NCBI GenBank assembly: GCA_035610365.1
Contig: CM069435.1
Span: 80,757,389 to 80,821,388 of the forward strand
Reading direction: 5' to 3'
Source: Aquatica leii
Lineage: Eukaryota > Arthropoda > Insecta > Coleoptera > Lampyridae
Length of the DNA stretch: 64,000 nt
Shown piece after piece: positions 44,481-54,300 of the stretch (position 1 is the stretch's first letter; each line of letters starts with the position of its first letter). The notes beneath the pieces are model-generated. The model was not told the origin of the DNA. It ran no database searches and saw only the letters and a list, made by a program, of their open reading frames with translations. The position numbers and the translations under genes were made by a program.

Positions 44481-44775
44481 TAATTTGTGCTTGTAATGCA
44501 TAGATATTTAAATGCTAATTAACATGAGTGTTTTTATTCTATTCTTATTTTGTTTTATTTATTGTTAATTTTCCAAACATTTGCCAACAGTTATTTACTT
44601 ACCGAGTTTCGGTGTAAATTGGGTGTTTTTTTCAGAAGTAGGCATTTTTAAACCCAATGAAACAAGAGTTCTAAAAGTCCACGAGGAAAAAAACTCCCAA
44701 TTTAGACAGGAACAAGTTGAATATAACATTTTATGGTTCGAACAGAGACTATGAGACACCCAAAATCTCAAAATC

Positions 44776-44905
44776 GAGGGTTGATCAAAACGTACAACGA
44801 TCATAAACTCCAATTATCACATGTTCCAATTTCTCGGTAATTGGAACACCTATTTGATTACAACGTTCAAATTTCACAGTTGATCATAACGTCCAACTGC
44901 TACAA
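44776..44905 (+). repeat. Left long inverted repeat
   Basis: Contains GATCATAAACTCCAATTATC and AATTTCACAGTTGATCATAA, which pair with the right arm at 46,385-46,492. It is bordered by GAGGGTTGATC, matching the part of the right arm beyond the Gypsy (complement of GATATGGACCCTC at 50,698-50,710). Confidence 0.7.
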
Positions 44906-45110
44906 GTTTCTAAAAGTTTACGAGCACGGCCAGCTCGCAATGGAATCAAATCAATTCCTATCAGAGAGAAGGAAGGTCCAACTGATGAAAATATTTTTAA
45001 TGGGCGCCAGAACTCCTCTTACAGATACAGTTCCTCTTCGATCATTACAAAAGGTTTGCAGCTTGCATTAAAGTTTTAAGGTCCACAAAGTTACAATATG
45101 CGACAACTGC
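44905..45110 (+). pseudogene. Gag-like fragment (second copy of the 18.7-kb fragment)
   Basis: The plus strand reads YEHGQLAMESNQFLSERRKV, LMKIFLMGARTPLTDTVPLR, SLQKVCSLH and, after one shift, FKVHKVTICDNCKSK. It parallels 18,892-18,696 on the minus strand, and the '...F..GA..PL.D..P..SLQ...SL' pattern suggests the centre of a retrotransposon Gag. It precedes an integrase scrap of a related Gypsy; the pol between them is missing. Confidence 0.5.
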
Positions 45111-45484
45111 AAAAGTAAATAGTGTTATCAATTATTCTTTAAGCATGTTATATATTTTTTAACAATTTGAATAAAATAATGTCCAAAGATGTGTTTGTAT
45201 TGTTGAAAGTCCTATAGGGTTCATCCATCAACATTACAACCACACAAATAAGCTCTTAACACAGTTAAAAGTGGGGTACATTTTGCACCCCGCTTCGGAT
45301 TTGGAATTACTAAAAAAGCTCCGGGCTCCAAAGGTTAAACAAGTTACTTTATAAATCAGGCCGAACTGTGATCTCCTCTCTCAAGAACGTTTTTGCGATA
45401 AATAGGATTTCCTAGCAAATATTTTCTGATAACGATCTACCGTTAACTCATACGAATTTCTAAGGTTTTCAAAAAAGTATGACA

Positions 45485-45888
45485 TGGCTCTTAAAACATC
45501 TAGCCTGAATTATATTCGTTCAAATGAAATGGTCAAAAATACTATACAAACTGTGAAAGGTTTAATGGAAAAAACGCGTCGAGAAAATAAAGATTCATTT
45601 TGGGCACTCCGAAACAATATTTGCCTGCTCCATGTCGTCTGCTAATGAGCAGATACTTGAGATCAACATTATTAATGGCTACTAAAACCCTAAAACCTAT
45701 GCGTCTAGTAAAACATGGAAAAGGCAATTTAAAAAATAAGCAATTGGCACATAAAAAGTATTACGACAAATATACTACGAAACCTTTAGCAAAATTAGAA
45801 ATAAATCAATCTACTTTGGTACAAAATGGGATTCGAGATTGGAAACCTGGGATTGTCGTTAAGCGGTCGAGTAATAAATCCAATTAAA
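45485..45888 (+). pseudogene. Gypsy integrase C-terminal fragment
   Basis: The plus strand begins YIRSNEMVKNTIQTVKGLME, the segment around the last catalytic residue of integrase. The glutamate of 'NGMVER' is replaced, since the text reads NEMVKN. After a frameshift near 45,595 the frame runs AGKP-type linker sequence: LLMSRYLRSTL, KTLKPMRLVKHGK, QLAHKKYYDKYTTK, LVQNGIRDWKPGIVVKRS. This matches the integrase C-terminal domain ('...YYDK.....L..G..V......W.PG.V'). It lies inside the inverted-repeat element. Confidence 0.7.
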
Positions 45889-45889
45889 T

Positions 45890-46340
45890 TAAATTTGTAG
45901 TGATTTGACTTGACTTATATCCTATTATCTTTGTTTAGGATTTAAACGTTTTTTTTTCCTTCATTTTCTATAAGGGGCGTATCATGTATTGAATACATGT
46001 ACCTACTGATTCATTTCCACAAAAACTGTAAATTGTGGCAACGCTGTGATTACGGTGCAGAGGACACTTGATGATAGCGTGTGTTGAACGATAATGTTTT
46101 ATGTTTTATTATATTTTAAAAACGATAGTTTTGTATTGCTACGAATAGTTTCTAAGTTTAATAAGAATATAAACGTGTAACCTAATCAAAACCATAATAC
46201 ACTACCTTAAATAATTAAAAATTTTTTTAGGGTAAATGATGTATTTATTGAGTACAATTTAAATGCAAGCTTTCGAAATCTTTAATATGTTTTATAGTGA
46301 AACTTTTATGCCTAAAATACCTTCAATAAGTTTGAAAACA
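45890..46340. other. No recognised gene
   Basis: AT-rich stretch inside the inverted-repeat element, between the integrase fragment and the right arm. Confidence 0.5.
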
Positions 46341-46344
46341 TTAC

Positions 46345-46492
46345 AGTGGTTTAGTTGAATGTTGTGATCAACTGTAAAATTTAAGCGTTGTGATCAAGCT
46401 GGACGATGTGATCAACTGTGAAATTCAGACGTTGTGATCTAGTGGACCGATAATTTGTACAATATGACAATTGGAGGTTATGATCATGGTAC
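46345..46492 (-). repeat. Right long inverted repeat with repeated GTTGTGATC units
   Basis: On the plus strand the unit GTTGTGATCAACTGTAAAAT and close variants occur about four times between 46,362 and 46,445. The arm continues to the GTAC where the Gypsy inserted and resumes at 50,689. Confidence 0.7.
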
Positions 46493-46723
46493 TGTAGCGC
46501 GGAAACAAACCTTATCTACAACAGTTGGCAGCGATATTTAACTGCACATGCGGTAGCGCCAACGGGAATATAAAGTACGCAACAAAGGAAATTGAAGGTT
46601 GTCTTATTAGTTCGCACGCCATGTAAAGAACACGTTGTTTATACGTTACATTTTCATTGTGTAGTTTGTAAAATAAATCTAGTTAAGAAATTGTATTTAA
46701 TCTCAACATCTGGAAACCCCAGA
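46493..46723 (+). repeat. 5' LTR of the Gypsy
   Basis: 231 bp; begins TGTAGCGCGGAAACAAACC and ends GGAAACCCCAGA. AATAAAT at about 46,671 is a candidate polyadenylation signal. It is followed directly by ATTGGTGACCACCGACGTGA, the presumed primer-binding region. Confidence 0.9.
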
Positions 46724-46746
46724 AATTGGTGACCACCGACGTGATG
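46722..46746 (+). promoter_or_regulatory. Presumed primer-binding site region
   Basis: TTGGTGACCACCGACGTGA immediately follows the 5' LTR, where a tRNA 3' end would pair to prime minus-strand synthesis. The matching tRNA is not identified. Confidence 0.5.
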
Positions 46747-46774
46747 TAAGTAAATACAATATATTTTAATTAAA

Positions 46775-47459
46775 ATGACCACGAGCATCAAGAAAATAAT
46801 GGAAGCTCAAGTAAACGACGCATCCGAACCTCAAATTTACGGTTTAGCGCAAGTAAAGCTACCATCGGTTTGGCAACCAAACCCAGTACTTTTGTTCGCT
46901 CAAGTGGAAGCTCAATTCGACAACCAAAAAGTTATAAGTGACCTAAATGAGTATTTCGTTGTAGTAGCCACACTCGATTCAACGGCGCTGCAACAAGTTT
47001 CCGACTTAATAGCGAAGCCTCAGGAGAAAAACAAGTACGAGTAATTTAGCATTGTGAAAACAACGGCTTCCCATTCAAATGCAGTTAGTGCCTTCAGCCA
47101 ACGACGGCGTGGCAATCGAAAAACTTGCCGCCATCGCCTCCTACAACACAGCGTCAAACGTTGCCGCTGTAACACGCCCACTTCCGGAACCGACCTGCGC
47201 AAACTAACCGACAAAACAATCTCAAATTGAAGAGTTGCAACGCCAAATCGGAGCTCTAACGATGTCAGTAAAACAACTTACTGAATGTTTCAACAACAAC
47301 GGACACAATCGCTGGAGAAACCGTTTCCGTTCTCGCTCCTGTCCACGACCACGCGTTAATACTAATAATCACAGACGATTTGGTGCAAACGCCACGAAGT
47401 CCACGCGACCGTGTAGTTTCCAACATTCCCCGAGAAACGACGCCAGCCGTCGCAGATAG
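46775..47459 (+). pseudogene. Gypsy Gag, truncated
   Basis: ATG at 46,775 opens an 89-codon frame. It contains LAQVKLPSVWQPNPVLLFAQ and VEAQFDNQKV, then YFVVVATLDSTALQQVSDLI, the standard start of the Gag capsid in this Gypsy group. The frame stops at 47,044 and much of the capsid is missing. A later frame (47,235-47,459) has IGALTMSVKQLTE and an arginine-rich RSRSCPRPR run, then HRRFGANATKSTRPCSF. That corresponds to the C-terminal 'C..H..FG..A..C..PC.f' motif, with two of its cysteines replaced. Gag would package the element RNA. Confidence 0.8.
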
Positions 47460-47475
47460 AGGCGATTAACAACGG

Positions 47476-47720
47476 TATAGTAACTCCCTCCAAGGGCCTC
47501 TTTGTAACCAACGCCACATCCAAAAGACACTTTCTAATAGACACAAGTGCAGACATTAGTGTGTATCCGCGAAAAAATGCTGTGCATTTCCGATCCCGCA
47601 AAAATTTTGTGCTGTATGCCGCGAACAGTTCCCCTATAAACACGTACGGACTAATAGTGCTACACCTCAATTTCGGGCTTAAGACGCGCGTTTAAATGGT
47701 CGTTCGGCGTTGACGACGTG
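47476..47720 (+). pseudogene. Gypsy protease, active site D-T-S
   Basis: The plus strand reads KGLFVTNATSKRHFLIDTS and then ADISVYPR. Active retropepsins have D-T-G or D-S-G; the glycine is serine here. VLYAANSSPINTYG follows, like the usual 'l.aANgt.I.tyG' segment. A stop and frameshift at about 47,693 separate it from the RT. Confidence 0.75.
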
Positions 47721-48860
47721 GACAAACTCATAATTGGTGTCGATTTTTTAAGTTATTTGAGCCTGCTAGTAGACGTAAGAAACAGAAAATTGGTTGACGG
47801 GCTCACGTCGCTTTCTATAAACGGTCTTGCTATTAAAACCGTCGACTATAATACCGAATTTCATAACATTCTGAAAGAGTTTCTAGAATTAATACGTCCA
47901 TCCTGGAAAACTTCGACGAGAAAACACCCCATCAAACATCACATTGAAACGACAACCGGACCCCCAGTAACTGCCGGATCACGTAGATTAGGATCGGAAG
48001 GACACCAAATTGCACGTCAAGAATTCGAGCATTTACTCGATCTTGGCGTAATCAGAGAGTCTAAATTGTGCTGTTCTTCTCCTCTGCATCTAGTTGTCAA
48101 GAAAAATCAAGAATGGCTTCCCTATCCCGCATATAGAAAATTTTGGACAACAGTTACACCAAAAATCGATATTCTCTACGATCGACCTGGTGAGAGCATT
48201 TCACCAAATGCCAGTCCACAAAGCGGACATCCCTAAGACAACAATTACTACATCTTTTAGGCAGTATGAGTTTACACATATGAGTTTTGGTCTTCGTAAT
48301 GCTGCACAAAGTTTCCAGCGTTTTATAGATCAAGTCTTGAAAGGGTTGAACTTCGCATACGCCTATCTAGATAACATTCTCATAGCTTCAGAGTCGCCCG
48401 AACAACATGAGGAACACTTACGCCAACTTTTTCACAGATTGCAAGAATCTTAGGTCAAAATCAAATCGATTTCCTAGGATACACAGTTTCTGGTGAAGGT
48501 TGTCGACCTAGAGACACCAAAGTTGAACCAATCTGTCAAGCAACGAAACCAGCCACAGCTAAATAGCTCCGACGCTTCCTAGGAATGCTAAATTATTATA
48601 GAATATTTATAAAAGACGCAGCCACCGTACAAGCTCCACTCAATGATCTCCTTTCCGGTTCAGCCAATTGTACAATTACTTGGACGACAGAAACAGAACG
48701 TGCTAAAAAGTCATTGACAACCGCAGTTCAACTCGTGCACCAATCTCCAGACGCTCCTCGAACCTTTTTGTCAATGCATCCAATTTTGCAGTTGGTGCCA
48801 CACTTCACCAAAATTGCGATAGATCATGGCAACCGATTGCCTTTGCTTCAAAAACGCTAA
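47718..48860 (+). pseudogene. Gypsy reverse transcriptase, catalytic Asp lost
   Basis: 47,718-48,236: DKLIIGVDFLSYLSLLVDV, then HHIETTTGPPV, RQEFEHLLDLGVIRESK and SPLHLVVKK (motif 1). A frameshift at about 48,115-48,130 moves to IFSTIDLVRAFHQMPV (motif A), FEFT-type YEFTHMSFGLRNAAQSFQRF (motif B, 48,255-48,320) and FAYAYLDNILIASES. The last should read Y-(I/V/L)-D-D; its second aspartate is asparagine. A stop at 48,453 is followed by QIDFLGYTVSGEG, LRRFLGMLNYYRIFI and the connection domain. The palm is otherwise well conserved. Confidence 0.85.
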
Positions 48861-49130
48861 CACCTATTCAGCTCAAATATAGCGCGTATGACCGTGAATT
48901 ATTAGCAGCATACGTAGCCATAAAAAAATTTCGTCATTATTTGGAAGGTCGAAAGTTTACCATTTACACGGATCAATACCATTAGCGTATGCATTTCAAC
49001 ATAAAGCAGACAAAGCATCACCACGACAATTCCGATGCTTAGATTTTATTGGTTAATTTACTAGCGATATCCAACACATCAGCGGAAGAGAAAATATTTC
49101 TGCCGACACATTATTTCGTTTGAAATCAAT
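48760..49130 (+). pseudogene. Gypsy RNase H region
   Basis: After a frame change near 48,765 the plus strand reads FASKTLTPIQLKYSAYDREL and LLAAYVAIKKFRHYLEGRKF, then FTIYTDQ, the typical RNase H C-terminal half ('...ER.YSA.DRELLA...A...FRH.LEGR.F...TDH'). It would digest the RNA strand during cDNA synthesis. The final histidine of 'TDH' reads Q, and further breaks follow. Confidence 0.75.
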
Positions 49131-49299
49131 CACAGACACCGTAGATTATGCAGAATTAGTGAGCGCATAAACAAAAGAGGAAGAACTAAAAACATTTCTA
49201 AACAATGATTCTGTTCTTGATATAAAACAAATTCATTTCCCACATGTAGACAACGACATATATTTTGATATTTCTACACCTGCAGCAAGACTTTTCATT

Positions 49300-50285
49300 C
49301 CAAATGAACTGCGAAAGAAAATTTTCACAAATGCATAAGTTGTCACGTCCTACTGCAAAATTTCAAGACACACGTCAAGTCTAATCGCCACCTTCATGCT
49401 ATCTAGCGAGAGGTTTAACCACATTCACCTCGACATCGTTGGTCCACTACCACTATCCAAAGGTTATTGTACTTGACATTTGTGGATAGATTTACACGCT
49501 GGCCTGAAGCAATACCAATCAGTGAGATCACAGCTGAGACTGTTGCAAATGCCTTTTTGACACAGTGGATATCAAGATTCGGAATTCCATTACGAGTAAC
49601 AACTGTTTTACTTCCTCACTTGTATAATAGGAATTGAACATTTAAAAATATCTAGTTACCACCCACATGCAAATGGAATGGTCGAACGTTTTCATCGGCA
49701 ACTTAAAGCAGCCATCAGCTGTCACAAACACTCAAGCTGGACGGAGGTACTACCACTGGTGTTGCTAAAGATTTGCAATGCATACAAAGATGACCTAAAA
49801 ACAACATCAGCCGAGCTCGTGTATGGCAAACCTTGCGGCTACCAGGAGAGTTCTTTGCCACAAGCCCTGGACAACAATCATCTGACTTCGTAGAGCGCCT
49901 ACAGCAATACTTTGATGACGTTCGTCCCAAAGAACCTGCACATCATAGACGAAAATCTACATTTATCAATCAACATCTTAACACCTGCTGTCATGTGTAT
50001 GTTCGACACGATGCAGTTCGGAAACCACTGCAACCACCATATGATGGACCATATTACATCATTAAAAGATACCATAAATCTTTTGTTCTAAACAGCAATA
50101 ATAAAAACAAGTAGTATCTATAGACAGATTAAAACCAGCATTTATTGCACAAGAGTTTAATCCACTTCATGATCATACGCCAACACCAATCTACCGCAAC
50201 ATACGGAACATCTATACGCTCAAAAGGTATCGTTCGTATCGTTTCAGAACCCTAAAATCAAAACCTGAAGCTGAAACTGGTCGGG
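49300..50285 (+). pseudogene. Gypsy integrase, broken, zinc finger missing
   Basis: The sequence passes from the RNase H linker (FIPNELRKKIF) almost straight to [17 protein letters not shown], which carries the first catalytic aspartate, so the zinc-binding domain is deleted. WISRFGIP-like text follows out of frame, then SSYHPHANGMVERFHRQLKA (49,655-49,710), which keeps the catalytic glutamate. WTEVLPLVLLKICNAYKDDL and TSAELVYGK match the region after it. The C-terminal domain is frameshifted (PPYDGPYYIIKR, 50,030-50,070). Integrase would insert the cDNA. Confidence 0.8.
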
Positions 50286-50290
50286 CGTGA

Positions 50291-50688
50291 TGTCGCGGGT
50301 AAACAAACCTCGTCTATAACAGTTGGCAGCGATATTTAGGTGTGCATGCGGTAGCGCCAACAGAAATATAAAGCACGCAACAAAAGAAGTTGAAGGTTGT
50401 CTTATTAGTTCGCACGCCATGTAAAGTTTGTAAAATAAATCTAGTTAAGAAATTGTTTTTAATTCAAAAGTGTTTGATGGCAGAGCCATCTCATATTGTT
50501 CATTTTACTATTTAACTAAAGTTAACTATAAATAGCTATAAACGAACGTAAACACGTTGAATTAGTTTAACACCCGCGAAATTCAAAATCAGCTTTGAAT
50601 AATTTGTCGGGATAAAACCTCAACGTAAAAGGACATTGGGGGTAAGCTATTTATAGTTAATTGTATTTAAACACCTGGAAACCCCAGA
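50291..50688 (+). repeat. 3' LTR of the Gypsy, with deletion and insertion
   Basis: Matches the 5' LTR from TGTCGCGGGTAAACAAACC to GGAAACCCCAGA. Relative to the 5' LTR it lacks about 36 bp after GCCATGTAAAG and has gained about 200 bp at 50,465-50,660. By eye there are roughly a dozen substitutions in the first 150 aligned bases. Confidence 0.9.
50465..50660. mobile_element. Small MITE-like insertion in the 3' LTR
   Basis: About 195 bp absent from the 5' LTR. It contains 16-bp inverted arms TTAACTATAAATAGCT (50,522-50,537) and complement (50,645-50,660). TTGTTTTTAA and TTGTATTTAA flank it and may be a target duplication. No coding capacity. The exact left border is uncertain. Confidence 0.6.
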
Positions 50689-50710
50689 GTACGTTGTGAT
50701 ATGGACCCTC

Positions 50711-50853
50711 AAAATCGCCCATGAACTTTATGTTAACAAATGTGCAAAAACTGCAAAAAAAGTTTACAAAAACGAAAAACTTATTACAGTTAAGAACAAT
50801 AAAAATATTTTCTACTTGTACATATATATCACTGTTTTTCAGAATGTAATGTA
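50711..50853. other. Spacer
   Basis: AT-rich sequence between the right arm of the inverted-repeat element and the piggyBac derivative. Confidence 0.4.
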
Positions 50854-50857
50854 TTAA

Positions 50858-51385
50858 CCTTCCGATTACCATTGGGGTCTTTTTTGACCCCAGACGTGTT
50901 GTTTTAGTTGTCTTTTCTTAAGTCTTTGTTATAACTGTCCCAATATTTTTCTTAGTTTAGTTTCTTTCAACAATGTTTAATAATATATAACAAATTTTTT
51001 AATTGTTATTTGTTTTGCGACGTAAAAAAATTGTTTGGCAGACACAGAACCACACAAAAAGAGGTCGTTGTAAGATATGTCCAAGAGCAAATGACAAAAA
51101 ATGTTCGGAAACATGTGAAAAGTGCAAACTCTTTGTATGTAAACAACATTGCCAGAAAAAAACTACAATAATATGTAATAGTTGTTCCCCTCACTAATTT
51201 ATGTTTACATTTTATTTTTATATTTTTATTAGTTTATATGAAATCTAATGTTAATTTAAAATATTAATAAAGGTTACCATTACAAATTAATGGGTTTTTC
51301 TTTACAAAGCATGAAAAAAAACCTAGGGTCAAATCTGACCTCACTTGGTAATCGGCGCCTCAAAAATTGCTTGGTAATCCGAAGG
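50858..51385 (+). mobile_element. piggyBac deletion derivative with TTAA site
   Basis: 528 bp with inverted ends: left CCTTCCGATTACCA, right complement CCTTCGGATTACCA. It is flanked by TTAA (50,854-50,857) and ATAA (51,386-51,389), i.e. a TTAA target with one change on the right. On both sides a T/C-rich GGGTC...GACCC motif follows. The right side has a second ATTACCA unit 30 bp further in, an asymmetry common in piggyBac ends. It retains only the last coding part of the transposase. Confidence 0.85.
51003..51197 (+). pseudogene. piggyBac transposase C-terminal zinc-ribbon fragment
   Basis: An open frame of 64 codons without an ATG (it opens at a TTG) reads KRGRCKICPRANDKKCSETC, then EKCKLFVCKQHCQKKTT and ICNSCSPH before the stop. 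Cysteine pairs and the HC/CxxC endings match the C-terminal cysteine-rich domain of piggyBac transposases, which binds the element ends. The catalytic domain is completely missing. The zinc ribbon itself shows no damage, unlike most TE genes in this window. An AATAAA signal lies downstream at about 51,267. Confidence 0.8.
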
Positions 51386-51389
51386 ATAA

Positions 51390-54300
51390 ACACCAAGAGA
51401 GAAATTTTTGAAATTACATATCATTAAAATTGTTGTAAAGCCTTTAGTGATTTCTGTTAATAATGATGATAATGAAATATATTACAACGATAACCAATAA
51501 CGTTCGTGTATGTATCTTAGTAAAATGTCTCAAACTCAATTATTTTTAATTCGCTAACAACGTATAATTTCTGTGGGGTTAAATTTGGTAGACAAGCGAA
51601 TTGCTACAAAAGTTCCCTATTGTCATTTGATAGTTAAAACCATACATCTGATATTATTATTTTATGATAAATAGACTCAAATGCTAGTAAAATTGGTTGA
51701 AAATGTACATACAAATTTGAAAATTTAATAGCCGCTTCTATGAAAAATGAACATTCCTATTTCTTTCAATTTTGATTTACAACTTCCAATTGTTTGCGCA
51801 CAGGCTTAAAGTAGATAATTTAACAACGGAGAGAAATTGCGAAGTTTGTAACAAAATGCTGGAATTTTTAATTGCGAGTTATTGACAATATTAAGCAGTC
51901 TATTACAGCAACTTCACTGTACGTATAGTTTTTTTGTTGCTGTTTCAAGTAAAATTTCAAGCCATGATTCTTGGAATTTAAAAAAAAACAGATTTGTAAA
52001 TACATTGTAAAATCATTCAAAATTTTTGTTGTACTATACTTAAATAAACAAAACAGGTTTATTAAATTTTTATTGTGATTAAGTTTGATTTCAAAACCTC
52101 AATCTTGTAAGTATGTTCCTGCAGTTGTTCAAGGTTCCACTGTTTAAGCTATTAAACAAACTTTTATGCATGGCAATAAAATGGTATATTGGTCACTACT
52201 TGTAACCGCAAATAAAAATTTCTTAGAATGAAATCACTGGAAACAAGTACAGTTAAAAGATAACAAAATTATTGTTGTATTGTTTGCTTAAAGCTTATTT
52301 TGTACGCTACCCATTTCAGGTAGGGACATGTTCAAAATGAAACCTTCTAAAATGTCGTTAGCTAAAGCGAAAACGGGTACCTACTTAAACTGTTCTTTGG
52401 ATTTCGTTGTTTAAAGCGACTTAAATTATATGTAAAATAGTGGAAGTAATTTAAATTTTAGGCATAACTAACAATTTTTTCTTTAGTTTAAATTACAAGG
52501 ATTCTTTATTATTTGTTTTAATATTTATTGCTTATACATAAATTACATGATTTAATTGCTAAGTTAATTAGAGTAAAAGTAAGTAAGCTATTTAGCTTTG
52601 AAACATATAAAAAATTATTTAATTTTATTGAAAGACTTATATTGTCAACAATTAGGATAAAAATAAATCAGGTTATATTGTAAGTATAGATAACGTTTTA
52701 TTAGGTCGTTAAATGTTTAATGTTAAAAATATGTACGCGATGTTTAATGTGTATGCTTTTTCATTGCTAATTCAAACGATCGCTTTTTACAAGCTATTTA
52801 TGGTTTTTTGTTTTTGTTCGCAACGTTAAAAAAATGGTTGAAATTTCAAATTTAGGTACACAACCCAGGGACATCTAATGTTTTATATTAGAATTTGTTT
52901 GTACGCACGCAACCAGGTGAAAATAATAACACTTTTTGTTCCAGTTCTGTAATGTAGTTAAACGTTCAGAATGTTTCAGTAATTTTTAAAACTCGTTAAA
53001 AATGTTTGTTGTGTACAGTTAATTCTAGAAATTATACATTAAACTAAATTAATGCTACAAAAATATAATTTATTATTACAGTCTTGTAGGTGTGCAAAGA
53101 ATTTTGAGTAATTGTAACAATTTAAAATTTGTTTTTGTCTGTTGCTTGCAATGAGAACGTCCGGTCAAACTGATTTTAAGTTTGTTAAGAGATTGACCCG
53201 AAGATTCAATTATAGACGATTAAAATTTATATTGCACGTAACATTGACATGCTAAAAATTAAAATTGTTTCGCACATATATATTAACCACGTAAATGTTA
53301 AAAATAAGCTTTTACTTATCACTATTAGGTGTTATATAGTTCTTTCCACTAAGAGGTGTAAAGTAATCTTTTGGTATCAACACATATTGAACTCATCGTC
53401 GATTACTATGCAAAAATTTGTACATTAACATATACGGCCGCTACTGTTTATTTATTGGCATCACTGCCTAAGTTCGGTATATTTAAAGTTTTTCATATCT
53501 GTCATGTCTCTATAACTTACATTAACAATTCTTTATTTTTAAGAAAAGTTGTAGTTTCGTATATTTTACCTTGGTATACTTTTTAATTTTAATCGATTTT
53601 AAATTAGAAAATCAAAGTTCGTACACATTTATAAAAACCACTAAACCATCAAAAGTAACAAACATGCCCATTTCTAAAATAAAAATTACAGCAACAAAGT
53701 TTTATTATACGGTTTCTTAACAAAAAAATTATATTATGAAATCACACACCTATAAAGCCGACTTTATACGGCAGAAAATTATTCTGTATTTATATTATTA
53801 CGCATAAAAAACTTACCAAACAAAACTTAATATGATTCAACACGCATCCTCAAGAAAAATTACATTATTTGGTTTATGTGCATGCACGGGGGTAAAAAAC
53901 GTGTCTTTCAAGACCCCTAAGCTCATCATTTACTGCGTATAGTCAAGGGTAGCAATTTATTATCACACAAAGTAGACATTTAATTTTTTTTTTAAATAAT
54001 CGATGTCACTTTTCTTATTTTAAAATTAAATATTAATTAAACAACAATTAACCATGCAAAACGGCGTTTCGTGTCTTAGGGTGTTATATATAATTATAAA
54101 TACATTTAGGTTAAGATTTGTATTCTTAATTAAAATTTAAAATGTAAATTATAGACTTGAAAAGCAAAGTATTTTGCACGTAAATTATATTACACGAAAA
54201 ACCGTAAATTTAAGTATTTAAACATTAAAAATTTTATAATAAGTTTATAATTGTTGTAATTACATGTAAATTTAATAATTCTGTAAATAAAATCGAATTA

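Larger units (their letters stand above)
46493..50688 (+). mobile_element. Gypsy retrotransposon, both LTRs and GTAC duplication, inactive
   Basis: The 5' LTR (46,493-46,723) and 3' LTR (50,291-50,688) are direct repeats beginning TGT(A/C)GCG and ending AAACCCCAGA. GTAC occurs immediately outside both (46,489-46,492 and 50,689-50,692), a 4-bp target duplication typical of Ty3/Gypsy. Gag, protease, RT, RNase H and integrase traces lie between in standard order. All are damaged: gag is truncated, the protease has D-T-S, the RT has YLDN, and the integrase lacks its zinc finger. It inserted into the arm of the inverted-repeat element. Confidence 0.95.
44776..50710. mobile_element. Inverted-repeat element split by a Gypsy insertion
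   Basis: Sequence at 44,776-44,905 is an inverted, diverged copy of 46,340-46,492 joined to 50,689-50,710. Matching blocks include GATCATAA(A/C)CTCCAATT, AATTTCACAGTTGATCA, GTACGTT and ACCCTC. The match runs straight across the Gypsy insertion when that is removed. The original element was therefore about 1.8 kb with inverted ends of about 130 bp. It encloses two Gypsy-like coding scraps. No transposase was found, so it is non-autonomous or a fold-back structure. Confidence 0.65.
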
